From Thalassobacillus devorans MSP14 (GTDB lineage: Bacteria > Bacillota > Bacilli > Bacillales > Halobacillaceae): a DNA stretch of 64,000 bases. Positions within the stretch are counted from its first letter, which is position 1, and every line of letters begins with the position of its first letter. A program made the position numbers and the translations under genes. Shown piece after piece: positions 18,602 through 27,900 of this stretch. The stretch is taken from assembly GCF_000496835.1 (NCBI RefSeq), contig NZ_KI543237.1, positions 1 through 64,000 of the forward strand, given 5' to 3'. Below the pieces are notes generated by a model. That model ran no database searches. It had not been told where the DNA came from and saw nothing but the letters and a program-made list of their open reading frames with translations.

Positions 18602-19594
18602 ATGAAAAAAATCCAATTAGCGGGTATCGTCTTGATGGCAATTTTGCTGGCTGTTACCGCAGCATGTGGGCAGCAGCAAACTACCAGCTTGAAAGTCGCT
18701 GAGGTCACTCGTTCGATTTTCTACGCCCCGCAATATGTCGCGTTGGAAAAAGGATTCTTTGAAGAAGAAGGATTGGAAGTTGAGCTTAATACTACATGGG
18801 GCGGGGACAAAACGATGACTGCTCTTTTATCTGATGGCACTGATATCGCATTGGTCGGTTCCGAAACCTCCATTTACGTACACGCTCGGGGAGCGAATGA
18901 TCCAGCTATCAACTTCGCTCAATTGACGCAGACAGATGGGACATTTCTTGTCGCCCGGGAAAAGGTTGAAAATTTTAAGTGGGAAGACTTGAATGACAGT
19001 ACCTTTCTCGGTCAGCGTAAAGGCGGTATGCCACAAATGGTAGGAGAATTTGTCTTGAAACAACACGACATCGATCCACATGAAGATCTGGAATTGATTC
19101 AAAATGTCGATTTTGCTAATATACCCAATGCTTTTGCCTCTGGAACAGGGGATTATGTACAATTATTCGAACCCACAGCCAGCATCTTTGAAAAAGAAGG
19201 CGTAGGCCATATCGTCGCTTCATTTGGGGAAGAGTCCGGTCATGTGCCATATACCGTCTTCATGGCAAAAGAAAGCTACATCAACGAAAACGAAGAAGCA
19301 ATCCGAAAATTCACCAGAGCCATCTATAAGGCACAGCAATGGGTCCAGGAACATTCTGCCATGGAAACAGCAAAAGTCATCCAGCCCTACTTTGAAGACT
19401 CTGAACTGGATTTGATTGCCACAGTTGTAGACCGTTACAAAAGCCAAGGCTCGTTCGCTACAAATCCATTGTTAGATGAAAAAGAATGGAATAACTTGAA
19501 AGCGATCATGAAAGAAGCAGGAGAACTTCCGGAAGATGTAAATCATGAAACCCTGGTCAATACCAGTATTGCTGAGGACATTATCAACGAATAG
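18602..19594 (+). CDS. ytlA: ABC transporter substrate-binding lipoprotein YtlA (NMT1/SsuA-like)
   Basis: 330 aa. Signal peptide with lipobox VTAAC, Cys22 being the lipid-modified residue, so the protein is tethered outside the membrane. The fold family is NMT1/THI5-like (RSIFYAPQYVALEKGFF), which binds sulfonates, nitrate or pyrimidine precursors. AGGAGGAG precedes the ATG. First gene of ytlA-ytlC-ytlD. No TPP riboswitch or other leader is visible, so a thiamine-precursor role has no support here. Confidence 0.85.
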   Translation: MKKIQLAGIVLMAILLAVTAACGQQQTTSLKVAEVTRSIFYAPQYVALEKGFFEEEGLEVELNTTWGGDKTMTALLSDGTDIALVGSETSIYVHARGANDPAINFAQLTQTDGTFLVAREKVENFKWEDLNDSTFLGQRKGGMPQMVGEFVLKQHDIDPHEDLELIQNVDFANIPNAFASGTGDYVQLFEPTASIFEKEGVGHIVASFGEESGHVPYTVFMAKESYINENEEAIRKFTRAIYKAQQWVQEHSAMETAKVIQPYFEDSELDLIATVVDRYKSQGSFATNPLLDEKEWNNLKAIMKEAGELPEDVNHETLVNTSIAEDIINE

Positions 19595-19605
19595 GAGGGT
19601 CCCCC

Positions 19606-20382
19606 ATGTCACTGTTGACCGTCAACCAGGTTTCTCATCATTATTATTCGAAAAAAGATTATACCAAAGCCTTAGAAAATATCAGTTTCACCTTGGAGAA
19701 AGGGGAATTCATTTCGATACTGGGGCCAAGCGGGTGTGGAAAAACAACCTTGCTATCCATCGTTGCCGGACTGATTACGCCAACCCGAGGAGAAATCAAA
19801 CTTGATGGGGATTCAGATCAAAAGGCGGGCAACAAACCACCTATGGGTTATATGCTTCAGCAGGATTATTTATTTCCCTGGAAAACGATAAAAGAAAATG
19901 TACTTCTCGGACCTAAAATCAATAAAAATCAAGCGTCTTCCCTGGAGCAGCGAGCGAGAAAAATACTGGAAGAAGTAGGCTTGCCGAATATCGGGGATTC
20001 CTATCCCGATGAACTTTCCGGCGGCATGAGACAACGTGCCGCTCTTGCACGGACATTAATCACAGAACCAAAGCTGCTTTTATTGGATGAACCATTTTCA
20101 GCATTGGATTTTCAGACAAAACTCCGTCTGGAGGATTTCGTCTCTCAGCTACTGAAACAATACAATAAGGCAGCATTACTTGTAACTCATGATATCAGTG
20201 AAGCGATTGTCATGAGTGACCGCATTATATTATTAAAACCGCGGCCTGGAGAAATTCAGGAGATATTCAGGATGCCCGGAGAGCTAAGAGAGCTCCCTCC
20301 TTTCCAAGCACGGCAACACCCCTCATTCCAGGAAATCTTCGATCAGGTGTGGAAGGAGATGAGCGCGCTTGAAACAAAGTGA
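19606..20382 (+). CDS. ytlC: ABC transporter ATP-binding protein YtlC
   Basis: 258 aa import ATPase of the nitrate/sulfonate/taurine type. Walker [10 protein letters not shown] (about residues 40-48), Q-loop [10 protein letters not shown], signature LSGGMRQR (about 137), Walker [14 protein letters not shown]-loop [15 protein letters not shown] precedes the ATG, 11 bases after ytlA; overlaps ytlD by 14 bases. Confidence 0.9.
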   Translation: MSLLTVNQVSHHYYSKKDYTKALENISFTLEKGEFISILGPSGCGKTTLLSIVAGLITPTRGEIKLDGDSDQKAGNKPPMGYMLQQDYLFPWKTIKENVLLGPKINKNQASSLEQRARKILEEVGLPNIGDSYPDELSGGMRQRAALARTLITEPKLLLLDEPFSALDFQTKLRLEDFVSQLLKQYNKAALLVTHDISEAIVMSDRIILLKPRPGEIQEIFRMPGELRELPPFQARQHPSFQEIFDQVWKEMSALETK

Positions 20383-21175
20383 AGCTACAAACAAAGAACT
20401 CCATCAGGCTTATGTGAAAAAATTAAAAACAGAAAAACGTTTGATCCGTTTTTGGCAAGCTTCCATATTCGTATTTTTTTTCAGTCTATGGGAAGCTGCC
20501 AGCCAATTTAGATGGATTGATCCGCTGCTCTTCAGCTCTCCAAGTAAAATCTACAACTTATTCATCACCAAGGTAAGCGATGGTTCCCTTTGGATTCATT
20601 TAAACGTAACCTTGTTCGAAACTATTGCAGGGTTCATCATCGGAACCATTGCAGGCATCCTGCTAGCAGCAATTCTATGGTGGTCGAATCGTTTTTCCAA
20701 AATCATTGACCCTTACCTTGTCATCCTCAACGCAATGCCAAAAGTAGCTCTTGGACCAATCATTATAGTTGCCCTTGGCCCGGGATATATTTCTATCATT
20801 GCTATGGGTGCAATTATATCGATCATCATCACCACTTTGGTGGTCTATAATGCCTTTCAGGAAATCGACAGCAACTATATTAAAGTATTGCAAAGCTTAG
20901 GGGCTTCGAAAAGTGTCTGTTTCAAGGAAGCGATCTTTCCTGCATCCTTTCCTACGATGATATCATCCCTGAAAGTGAATGTGGGGCTATCCTGGGTCGG
21001 AGTGATCGTCGGTGAATTCCTTGTATCAAAACAAGGCTTAGGCTATTTGATCATTTACGGCTTCCAAGTATTCGATTTCACGTTAGTTCTGTTCGCTCTC
21101 ATGATCATCGCTTTCTTCGCTGCCATCATGTATCAACTCGTTGAAAAGCTGGAAAAAAAGCTGATTCGTCAATAA
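20369..21175 (+). CDS. ytlD: ABC transporter permease YtlD
   Basis: 268 aa permease with about six membrane helices and the binding-protein-dependent EAA-like loop ([22 protein letters not shown], about residues 170-190). TTG start inside the end of ytlC, after AAGGAGATG, so translation is probably coupled. Completes the SBP-ATPase-permease set; the ligand is unproven. Confidence 0.88.
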   Translation: MKQSEATNKELHQAYVKKLKTEKRLIRFWQASIFVFFFSLWEAASQFRWIDPLLFSSPSKIYNLFITKVSDGSLWIHLNVTLFETIAGFIIGTIAGILLAAILWWSNRFSKIIDPYLVILNAMPKVALGPIIIVALGPGYISIIAMGAIISIIITTLVVYNAFQEIDSNYIKVLQSLGASKSVCFKEAIFPASFPTMISSLKVNVGLSWVGVIVGEFLVSKQGLGYLIIYGFQVFDFTLVLFALMIIAFFAAIMYQLVEKLEKKLIRQ

Positions 21176-21188
21176 ATAGTTTACATGC

Positions 21189-21228
21189 AAAGGAGCATCC
21201 ACAAAGTACATGTGGATACTCCTTTTTT
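21189..21228 (+). terminator. ytlACD terminator
   Basis: AAAGGAGCATCCACA pairs imperfectly with TGTGGATACTCCTTT, ending in T6. Confidence 0.9.
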
Positions 21229-21256
21229 CTATCCAGATCACAAATATACTCTGTGT

Positions 21257-22504
21257 TTATTTAAACATAGATAGGTCCACAGACTCAGCCATTTTCCGGT
21301 AACCAGCATCATTGGGGTGGAGATGATCTCCCGCATCATACTTTGGCAGATAGCGCTCTGGATCCTCTGGGTCTCGTAACGCTTTATCAAAATCTATCAC
21401 TCCATCGAACTCCCCGCTGGTTCTGATCCAGTCATTTACCTCCTGACGGGTTTGTTCCCCTGTTGACGTATACATTCCTGAGCCTTTAAATGGAGTCAAA
21501 GTTCCTCCATAAATTTTTAGACCCTGGTCGTGGGCAGCCTGGATGATTTCCCGCATTCTCCCGATTATTTTTTCTGAGTTATATTCTGGATGATGTCTGA
21601 TGTCATTCAAACCCTGATGAAGGATCACTCCTTTGACACCTGTTTGACTGAATACATCCCGCTCCAGTCTAGCCAACGCATTTTCTCCTTTTTCAGGTGG
21701 ACTATTTAGCAGTTGATTTGCTGATATTCCTGCGTTCAAAACGGACATTTTATTACCCATACTTTCCTGATTCATCCGGTTTGCTAAATAATCCGGCCAA
21801 CGATGGTTTGCGTTTATTTTTGAGTAATTGCCATTTGCAATAGAGCTTCCCAGGACCACAACCGCACCTTTTACCGAAGCATCGGTTAATACATCTACTC
21901 CATCCAGCCAAAACCACGCTTCTTCTTTGTTTTTAAAATGCGAGCCATCAGAATCGGAAACCCGATTCCCATTCGCTATAAAGGTGGTTTGGATAGAGCG
22001 CGGGTGCCATGTGGCAGGACCGCTTTTTTTATCAACATAAATACTAACCGCTACATTTTTACCTCTTTTAACTTTAAGAGGAGCAGCATCACTAAATACT
22101 TTTTCCCCAGGCGGAATTGTCACCTTTTGATTGCCATCAAATGTAACTTTAGTATCCGTTCCGGCAACATTTCCAGCTTCTTTATTTGAAATGGCAGCAT
22201 GCACCTCTTCAATTGTCAGGGGAGTTGAACCAAATGTATTAGATAAACGTAGTCGCATCTTCTCACCATCAATTTGAGGGTGTATGATCATACGGATCGT
22301 TTGATTCTCAAATCCATGTCGAGATATCCCTTCTGCAAAAGGGGACTGCATACTGGCGGTCCAGGCACCAACCCATTGTCCTGTATCTGTAGTGTTTTTC
22401 TTTGGATGCTCATTTTCGCCAGGCTGGCCTATGTTAACAGACAGAAAGTACGCCAGCATGATAAAAACAAGTACTCCAGATAAAATATATAAGTAACGTT
22501 TCAT
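21257..22504 (-). CDS. Secreted SGNH/GDSL-type esterase with altered nucleophile block
   Basis: 415 aa. One N-terminal membrane or signal segment (residues 5-24), a beta-rich N-terminal domain (about 45-210), then an SGNH hydrolase domain. Block I reads VVLGSSIANG, where the usual Asp of GDS is Ser but the nucleophile Ser is kept; block III GLNDIRHH and block V DHLHPND (His) are intact. Likely an extracytoplasmic deacylase or lipase. Monocistronic; the terminator just upstream belongs to cydC. Confidence 0.8.
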   Translation of the reverse strand: MKRYLYILSGVLVFIMLAYFLSVNIGQPGENEHPKKNTTDTGQWVGAWTASMQSPFAEGISRHGFENQTIRMIIHPQIDGEKMRLRLSNTFGSTPLTIEEVHAAISNKEAGNVAGTDTKVTFDGNQKVTIPPGEKVFSDAAPLKVKRGKNVAVSIYVDKKSGPATWHPRSIQTTFIANGNRVSDSDGSHFKNKEEAWFWLDGVDVLTDASVKGAVVVLGSSIANGNYSKINANHRWPDYLANRMNQESMGNKMSVLNAGISANQLLNSPPEKGENALARLERDVFSQTGVKGVILHQGLNDIRHHPEYNSEKIIGRMREIIQAAHDQGLKIYGGTLTPFKGSGMYTSTGEQTRQEVNDWIRTSGEFDGVIDFDKALRDPEDPERYLPKYDAGDHLHPNDAGYRKMAESVDLSMFK

Positions 22505-22544
22505 ATGAACCTCTTGCCTTTCCTGATGTTAGTTAGTTTATTAC

Positions 22545-22587
22545 TGCAAAAAAGTAGTTCAAGTCATTGGGATAGACTTGGACTACT
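22545..22587 (-). terminator. cydDC terminator
   Basis: AGTAGTTCAAGTC (22553-22565) pairs with GACTTGGACTACT (22575-22587); on the minus strand a T6 tract follows. Confidence 0.85.
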
Positions 22588-22594
22588 CTTGGTG

Positions 22595-24310
22595 TTACAT
22601 CAATACATTTTTCTCGATTTGCTTCATTTCATAGAAATAGCCTTGCTTTTCCATCAGTTCCTTAAATGAACCTGCTTCTACGACCTCTCCCTGTTCCATC
22701 ACAATGATCTTATCCATGTTCTCCAGACCTGTCAAACGATGACTGATTAAAACAAGGGTATCTTTTTTGGCCAGGCTGAAGATATGCTCATAGATTGTTT
22801 TCTCTGTAAGCACATCTACAGAGGAGACAGGTTCATCTAACAACCACAAGCGCTCCCCTTTTAGCATAGCTCTTGCTACTGCCAGTCGCTGTCTCTCTCC
22901 GCCTGAAAGGTTTTCCGCTTTTTCAAAGACAGCATCATCCAATGAAAAATGATCAAGCTCCACACGCTCTAATGCGGCTTCCATGTCTTTATCGGTCAAA
23001 GCACCATCCGCAATCAGTAAATTTTCCCGAATTGTGCCGTAAAAGAAATGATTTTCCTGAAGTACGACATTTATTTTTGCCCATAAGTTTTCCTGTTCGA
23101 CCTCACTGAGATTTACTCCATCCGCCAGGATCTTCCCCTTGTCTGGTCGAATCACGCCAAGGAGCAACTGCATAAGCGTGGACTTTCCAGAACCACTGGG
23201 TCCAACGATTGCCGTTTTTGAGCCAGCCGGAAGATCAACAGAAACTTCTTTGAGAGCTGGACGGTCTTCCCCAGGGAACGTAAATGTCGCCTCTTGAAAA
23301 GCAAGTGATAATGCTTGACCAGCTGGCAGCTTCTTTTCGATGATTGTATTGGGCTCAGATTCTTCATCCACTACTGAATAAAGACGTTTAGCCGCTCTGC
23401 GATTATCCTCCAAGTGTCCAGGTAAAACAGCCATGGGGAGGGCATTTTCAAACATCGTCAAAGATATCATGACAAGCATAGCAAGAAAGACACCATCAAG
23501 CTGTTCTGCAGTTACAAAATAAGCACCAACTGCCAGTACAAACCAGGAAACAGTAAAAGATACCATCGAATTGATGGAGTGATTGAACATTGCTGTTTTT
23601 CCTTCTCGCTCTTGTTCTGCAATATATCGATTGGACGTATCGTGAAGCCGCTGCTTTTTCCCTTGAAGCTTCTGATAGATTTTCAAATCCAGGAAGCCAT
23701 AGAGAAATTCAGTCACATCGGTAGATAATTCAGCTCTGGATTCTCTTATTCGGCTATCCAATTTCTTCTGTCTGCGTGCAAACCAGGCTGGTATTACCAG
23801 CCCTGTCAGTATCAAACCGGCGAATAAAATGAATGCAATCCACCAGGAGTAGAAAGCAACAAAAAAGATAGTACTTAAAAACACTAATAAGAGAATAATC
23901 GGGGGATAAAACACACGTAAAAAGAAGTTCTGTAAGCTTTCCACATCCCCCACAATCCGCGCAAGCAAATCCCCACTACGATACTTTTGGAAAATACGCG
24001 GAGCCAGCGGCTCAAGCTTTTCAAAAAAAGATACACGGATATTGCTAAGCATCGTGAAGGTTGCCCGATGAGAAAAATATCGCTCGCCATAACAGCTTAG
24101 GGCACGGGCAAATCCCATCAGTTTCAAACCAGCTATCAAAAAAGCCAGCGTATACAGCGGAGGTGCGAATGCCGCTTTTGATACCAAATAGCCACTTGAA
24201 CCAAACAAAGCAATGGCGGTAATCCCGGCCAGGAAACCAAACAGCACGGACAGAAAAACATCTTTCTTTTCGGTCATAATTTCTTTGATGACTAATTTCA
24301 AGTGGTTCAT
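22595..24310 (-). CDS. cydC: Thiol reductant ABC exporter subunit CydC
   Basis: 571 aa half-transporter: six-helix domain (about residues 1-310), then an ATPase with Walker A GPSGSGKST (about 369), signature LSGGERQR (about 477), Walker B LWLLDEPVSSVD, and H-loop SHR. The N-terminal GSSGYLVSKAA and CYGERYFSHRATF stretches are typical of CydC. With CydD it exports cysteine/glutathione-type thiols needed for assembling cytochrome bd. Overlaps cydD by 4 bases (ATGA). Confidence 0.9.
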   Translation of the reverse strand: MNHLKLVIKEIMTEKKDVFLSVLFGFLAGITAIALFGSSGYLVSKAAFAPPLYTLAFLIAGLKLMGFARALSCYGERYFSHRATFTMLSNIRVSFFEKLEPLAPRIFQKYRSGDLLARIVGDVESLQNFFLRVFYPPIILLLVFLSTIFFVAFYSWWIAFILFAGLILTGLVIPAWFARRQKKLDSRIRESRAELSTDVTEFLYGFLDLKIYQKLQGKKQRLHDTSNRYIAEQEREGKTAMFNHSINSMVSFTVSWFVLAVGAYFVTAEQLDGVFLAMLVMISLTMFENALPMAVLPGHLEDNRRAAKRLYSVVDEESEPNTIIEKKLPAGQALSLAFQEATFTFPGEDRPALKEVSVDLPAGSKTAIVGPSGSGKSTLMQLLLGVIRPDKGKILADGVNLSEVEQENLWAKINVVLQENHFFYGTIRENLLIADGALTDKDMEAALERVELDHFSLDDAVFEKAENLSGGERQRLAVARAMLKGERLWLLDEPVSSVDVLTEKTIYEHIFSLAKKDTLVLISHRLTGLENMDKIIVMEQGEVVEAGSFKELMEKQGYFYEMKQIEKNVLM

Positions 24311-26040
24311 TGTGCTATGCCTCCCCGATGTGAAGCTACCATATTACGGTATTCTTGATTACCTGCCAATAATTCTTCATGCGATCCTTGTGCTATAAGC
24401 TTTCCATTCTCAAGAAATAATATCTGATCCGCATTCCTAATAGTATGAAGCCGATGAGCTACTGTAATAACGGTTGAGTTTTTCGCCAGGGCTTCGATCG
24501 ACGCCTGTAAAATTCGCTCGGTATGAAGATCGAGTCCCGTAGTCGGTTCATCAAAAAGAATGACAGATGGCTTTTTTAAAAACGCCCTCGCTAATGCGAC
24601 GCGTTGTTTTTCACCCCCAGAGAGCCCGCGGCCCCCTTCACCGATCGCTGTGTCCAATCCGGCCTCTAACGACTCTACCAACTCTTGAATCCCTGCTTTT
24701 TCAGCTGCACGTTCAATCTCATATCTCGTAGCAGCTTCGTTAGTGCCGATGGCGATATTATCGGAGAGTGTTCCGGCGAACAAGTAAGGATGCTGGGAGA
24801 TATAACTCAACTGTTCGAACCATCCTGCTTCTTCATAGGAAAATAACGAGCGTCCATCCACTTCTATTATCCCTTCTGTTGGCCCAATCAATCCTGCAAT
24901 CAGATGCAATAAAGTCGTTTTTCCTGCACCACTCCTGCCCACGATCGCTATTTGTTGATTGGAAGACAGTACTGCACTGATTCCTTTCAAGGCAAAACCT
25001 TCTTCCTTATAACGGAAACCTGCCTCTTTCAGCTCGATTACAGGTGGTTTATCTGTATAACGGAATGGTGTGTCCCCCCACTCGACTACCTGTTCTGTTT
25101 CTGTAAGTTCCTCGGATACTTTTTTAGCAGCGCCCATACTTCCGCGACCTGTGTGAAAAGCACTGCCTAAGTCGCGCAGAGAATTATAAAATTCGGGAGC
25201 CAGAACCAGTACAAAAAAAGCCGTAAAGAAACTGATACTTTCAAATACTATCAAACGAATCCCTACTTCAAGAGCGATAATTCCAATACTCAACATGGAG
25301 ATGAACTCTAATGATAACGATGAAATAAAAGCGATTTTCAAAACTTCCATTGTCGCATCCCTAAAATTAAGACTGCTTTCCCGGATAGCTTCGTGCTGTT
25401 GTTTGGCACGTCCGAAAAACTTAAGTGTCGTAAGTCCTTGCAGAATATCGAGAAAACGCCCCGAAAACGCCGCCATTTCATCCATTTGTTCTTCTGATTT
25501 CTTTTTTGTTTTCAATCCGATGATAATCATAAAAGCAGGAATGAATGGAGCTGTGATAAGCATGATGATACCCGTGTAAATATGATGGTAAAATGCAGTG
25601 CCGATGATCATCAGTGGGACAACTGATGTCTGGATTACCTGGGGAACGTACTGACTAAAATAACTGTCAATTTCATCGACTGCATCCAGTATCACACTTA
25701 CCTTTTGCCCTGATTGTCCCTGGAAGGATGCTTGTATGGGATTACGGGAATACTTATTCAATAGGGATTGACGAAAGTCTCTTTTTACTTTTGAAGCCAT
25801 TTGAACACCAGTACGCCCACTCCAGTAAGTGAGCCCAGCACGAGCAATCATCACCGCTAATAATACAAGTAATACAGGAAGAACTTCTAAAAAAGAGTAC
25901 TTTTGTAAAAATATACGGTCGACAGCAGCTACAAAAAGGTATGCCTGGCCAATGACCATCACACCCGTTAACAGAGCAATGATAAAAAGAAGAATTCGAT
26001 CATGAGCGTGTGCTTTAGCCAGCTTTTTTAAATCATTCAT
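24307..26040 (-). CDS. cydD: Thiol reductant ABC exporter subunit CydD
   Basis: 577 aa half-transporter: membrane domain (about residues 15-310), ATPase with Walker A GRSGAGKTT (about 372), signature LSGGEKQR (about 480) and Walker B VILFDEPTTGLD. The GQSGQKVSVILDAVDEID region is usual for CydD. First gene of cydDC; no cydA or cydB lies beside it, unlike the B. subtilis cydABCD operon. A Rex-type operator sits 50 bases upstream. Confidence 0.9.
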   Translation of the reverse strand: MNDLKKLAKAHAHDRILLFIIALLTGVMVIGQAYLFVAAVDRIFLQKYSFLEVLPVLLVLLAVMIARAGLTYWSGRTGVQMASKVKRDFRQSLLNKYSRNPIQASFQGQSGQKVSVILDAVDEIDSYFSQYVPQVIQTSVVPLMIIGTAFYHHIYTGIIMLITAPFIPAFMIIIGLKTKKKSEEQMDEMAAFSGRFLDILQGLTTLKFFGRAKQQHEAIRESSLNFRDATMEVLKIAFISSLSLEFISMLSIGIIALEVGIRLIVFESISFFTAFFVLVLAPEFYNSLRDLGSAFHTGRGSMGAAKKVSEELTETEQVVEWGDTPFRYTDKPPVIELKEAGFRYKEEGFALKGISAVLSSNQQIAIVGRSGAGKTTLLHLIAGLIGPTEGIIEVDGRSLFSYEEAGWFEQLSYISQHPYLFAGTLSDNIAIGTNEAATRYEIERAAEKAGIQELVESLEAGLDTAIGEGGRGLSGGEKQRVALARAFLKKPSVILFDEPTTGLDLHTERILQASIEALAKNSTVITVAHRLHTIRNADQILFLENGKLIAQGSHEELLAGNQEYRNMVASHRGGIAQ

Positions 26041-26089
26041 AAGTGCACAGTCTCTCCTATATCATCTAAAATAATAAAACAACCCCTAT

Positions 26090-26107
26090 TCGTGAAACAA
26101 TTCACAT
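26090..26107 (-). promoter_or_regulatory. Rex-type operator of cydDC
   Basis: TCGTGA-AACAAT-TCACAT matches the Rex consensus TTGTGA-N6-TCACAA at 10 of 12 fixed positions. It lies just downstream of the promoter below, where a bound repressor would block transcription. Rex is the NADH/NAD+-sensing repressor of cyd genes in Bacilli. Confidence 0.75.
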
Positions 26108-26111
26108 AGTT

Positions 26112-26141
26112 ATTATATTATATAAGCCTTATTCTACCCAA
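26112..26141 (-). promoter_or_regulatory. cydDC promoter
   Basis: Minus strand: -35 TTGGGT (26136-26141), 18-nt spacer, -10 TATAAT (26112-26117); a second TATAAT overlaps at 26117-26122. It sits immediately ahead of the Rex site. Confidence 0.65.
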
Positions 26142-26162
26142 ATCTAACGGTTTTTCGCCGTG

Positions 26163-26192
26163 AAAAAAGAACGCATTTATTTCATGCGTCCT
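26163..26192 (-). terminator. ytkD terminator
   Basis: GAACGCAT (26169-26176) pairs with ATGCGTCC (26184-26191) with one G-T pair, followed on the minus strand by T6. Confidence 0.85.
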
Positions 26193-26196
26193 TTGA

Positions 26197-26670
26197 TTAT
26201 AACATCTGTAATTTAATTATTTGTTCTAAGCTGTTGGGCAATACGCCATCCTTCATCATAAAACTGAAACGCTTATCTTTGCTTATATTGTCCGGTATAG
26301 AATCAAGCAGGACCGGTCCCGCTGTTTCAAAATAATGATGTTGTTGATAAATTCCTTCAATAAGTGCAAAATAAATATTCTTGATTATCGTACCGCCTTT
26401 TCCTGCAACATGATACTGGCCAAGGTAATTCAATTTTTTAATTTTGGCACCAGTTTCTTCTTTCACTTCCCGATGTGCAGCATCTTCTGCGGTCTCCCCT
26501 TCTTCAACTTTTCCACCCGGAAACTCAATGCCGCGATCTTTATGTTTGGTAAGCAACCACTGCGACCCGTATCTGCATATTACCCAAACATGTTTTGGTT
26601 GTTTAGAAAAAGGGTGATCATCAAAAGATAATTTCACTTCATTGTTATAATAGTCGTAAAATGTTTTCAT
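26197..26670 (-). CDS. ytkD: NUDIX hydrolase YtkD
   Basis: 157 aa with a complete Nudix box GGKVEEGETAEDAAHREVKEETGA (G-x5-E-x7-REVxEE-x-G, about residues 52-74). YtkD of B. subtilis is a MutT-like nucleoside triphosphatase and RNA deprotection pyrophosphohydrolase. The ATG at 26670 aligns with the family N terminus (FYDYYNNEVKLSFDD); a TTG four codons upstream nearer to AAAGG is an alternative. Lies 22 bases after the secreted hypothetical gene. Confidence 0.88.
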   Translation of the reverse strand: MKTFYDYYNNEVKLSFDDHPFSKQPKHVWVICRYGSQWLLTKHKDRGIEFPGGKVEEGETAEDAAHREVKEETGAKIKKLNYLGQYHVAGKGGTIIKNIYFALIEGIYQQHHYFETAGPVLLDSIPDNISKDKRFSFMMKDGVLPNSLEQIIKLQML

Positions 26671-26704
26671 CGCCGTTTTCAACTGCCTTTGACTGCTTCG
26701 TTAA

Positions 26705-27274
26705 TTACTTATGATCAATTTCTTTTATAAGCCATTTACCATCAAATTCAAACGTTATGGCAATCGTATACTCACCGTAAATTTCGTTTGTATTGGTTTG
26801 GATAACCTGTTTATGAGTTTCATCTATATTGATGGTATCATAAGCTTCTCCATTTACAAACCAAGGCGGCGTCTCAGTCGGAAGAATATAAAGACCGGAC
26901 TGCTTTTCCTGATAGAAATAGTCGACATATTTTTCTGCAGCTTGTTGTTTAGCAAAAGGTTTAAAATCCTTAAGCAACGCCTGTTTGCTGTCGTATTTTT
27001 CCACTTTATAATTTCTATCTACTTCCTGCACCAGCTGATTCATAAACTGATCTGTCCGCTTTTCAATCAAAGCTTTGTCCAGGGGCATCTTTTCCTTCCC
27101 GAATTCCGTTGAGGTCTGCTTATCCTCAACTGCTGAAGTTGCAGATTTCTGATGCATTTGCACGATGTTGGGCTGCTCTGCATTTAAGGACGGAGTCGTC
27201 TGCATGAATAACACGAACGGGACTGTGACAAATATGGACTTTCCCCATTTCACGGCTGCTGAATTTTTGGTCAT
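26705..27274 (-). CDS. Secreted hypothetical protein
   Basis: 189 aa, not recognised. N-terminal signal-like segment (about residues 13-32, ending SLNA), then a Gln/Lys/Glu-rich linker and an alpha+beta domain (about 75-189) ending in GEYTIAITFEFDGKWLIKEID. This resembles an NTF2-like or DUF3993-type extracytoplasmic domain, which I cannot confirm. No Cys at a lipobox. AAGGGGTG about 11 nt before the ATG. May be co-transcribed with ytkD. Confidence 0.65.
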   Translation of the reverse strand: MTKNSAAVKWGKSIFVTVPFVLFMQTTPSLNAEQPNIVQMHQKSATSAVEDKQTSTEFGKEKMPLDKALIEKRTDQFMNQLVQEVDRNYKVEKYDSKQALLKDFKPFAKQQAAEKYVDYFYQEKQSGLYILPTETPPWFVNGEAYDTINIDETHKQVIQTNTNEIYGEYTIAITFEFDGKWLIKEIDHK

Positions 27275-27355
27275 TGCTGTATTACACCCCTTGAAGTTTA
27301 TGGATTATAGTTTCATTATTCCTGTTAAAAATCATCCATAAACCCCTTTTGGAGA

Positions 27356-27416
27356 ATGTCATTAAGAACTTGGCTTATCGTAAAGTACATATGGCGAAAG
27401 CCTATCTATTTTCTTA
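27356..27416. repeat. Short hairpin repeat R3, copy a
   Basis: AATGTCATTAAGAAC followed by TTGGCTTATC, AAGTACATATGGCGAAAGCC and TATTTTCTTA. Shared with copy b at 45414-45478. GGC-GAAA-GCC forms a GNRA-tetraloop hairpin. Located between two leftward genes. Confidence 0.75.
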
Positions 27417-27469
27417 AGCTTTCATCCTTTAACAAAATTAAATTACTCTTAAGGGAAAAACCGTAAACA

Positions 27470-27811
27470 TTATAAATGTCTACGGCCCTCTGTTGAATCA
27501 CGATCTTCCAGGATACCCATACTGCCGATATGTTCTCTCGTTTTTTCATCCCCTAATTCATAAATGCGGCTGAATACTGTCCTAACTCCATTATCGAACT
27601 CTCTATTGGGCTCATCATCATGGTAATGGCGAAATGGTATATGAGAGCGCCAAAATGCTCTTTCATCAGCATTATGCACTTCATCAAAAAACCCACGAAG
27701 TTCAATCACTTCTTCTTCTGTTGCGTAAATAGTAAAAATATCATTATTTCCATCATGATTCACGGAAATTTCCTGCGAGCCTACGTTGACATAATATTTA
27801 TTTTTTTCCAT
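27470..27811 (-). CDS. Hypothetical protein, Bacillaceae-type
   Basis: 113 aa, hydrophilic and acidic, no membrane segment; function not recognised. Features: ISVNHDGNNDIFTIYATEEEVIELRGFFDEV, a His/Asp-rich FRHYHDDEPN and an Arg-rich C terminus (RRHL). ATG at 27811 chosen for AGGAGGGTTGGT just upstream, dropping 32 upstream codons. Lies downstream of the FhuF-like gene and may share its transcript. Confidence 0.6.
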   Translation of the reverse strand: MEKNKYYVNVGSQEISVNHDGNNDIFTIYATEEEVIELRGFFDEVHNADERAFWRSHIPFRHYHDDEPNREFDNGVRTVFSRIYELGDEKTREHIGSMGILEDRDSTEGRRHL

Positions 27812-27900
27812 ACCAACCCTCCTCATTTGCTTCATAGTTTTTGCCAGTAAGAGGAGAATTATTATATTGTATTTATTTTCAGCATATGAACAATGCATTT

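Noticed and set aside
18602-21175. ytlACD as a thiamine-precursor (ThiXYZ-like) importer
   Set aside because: The NMT1-like binding protein allows it, but there is no TPP riboswitch or thi gene nearby, so the ligand was left open.
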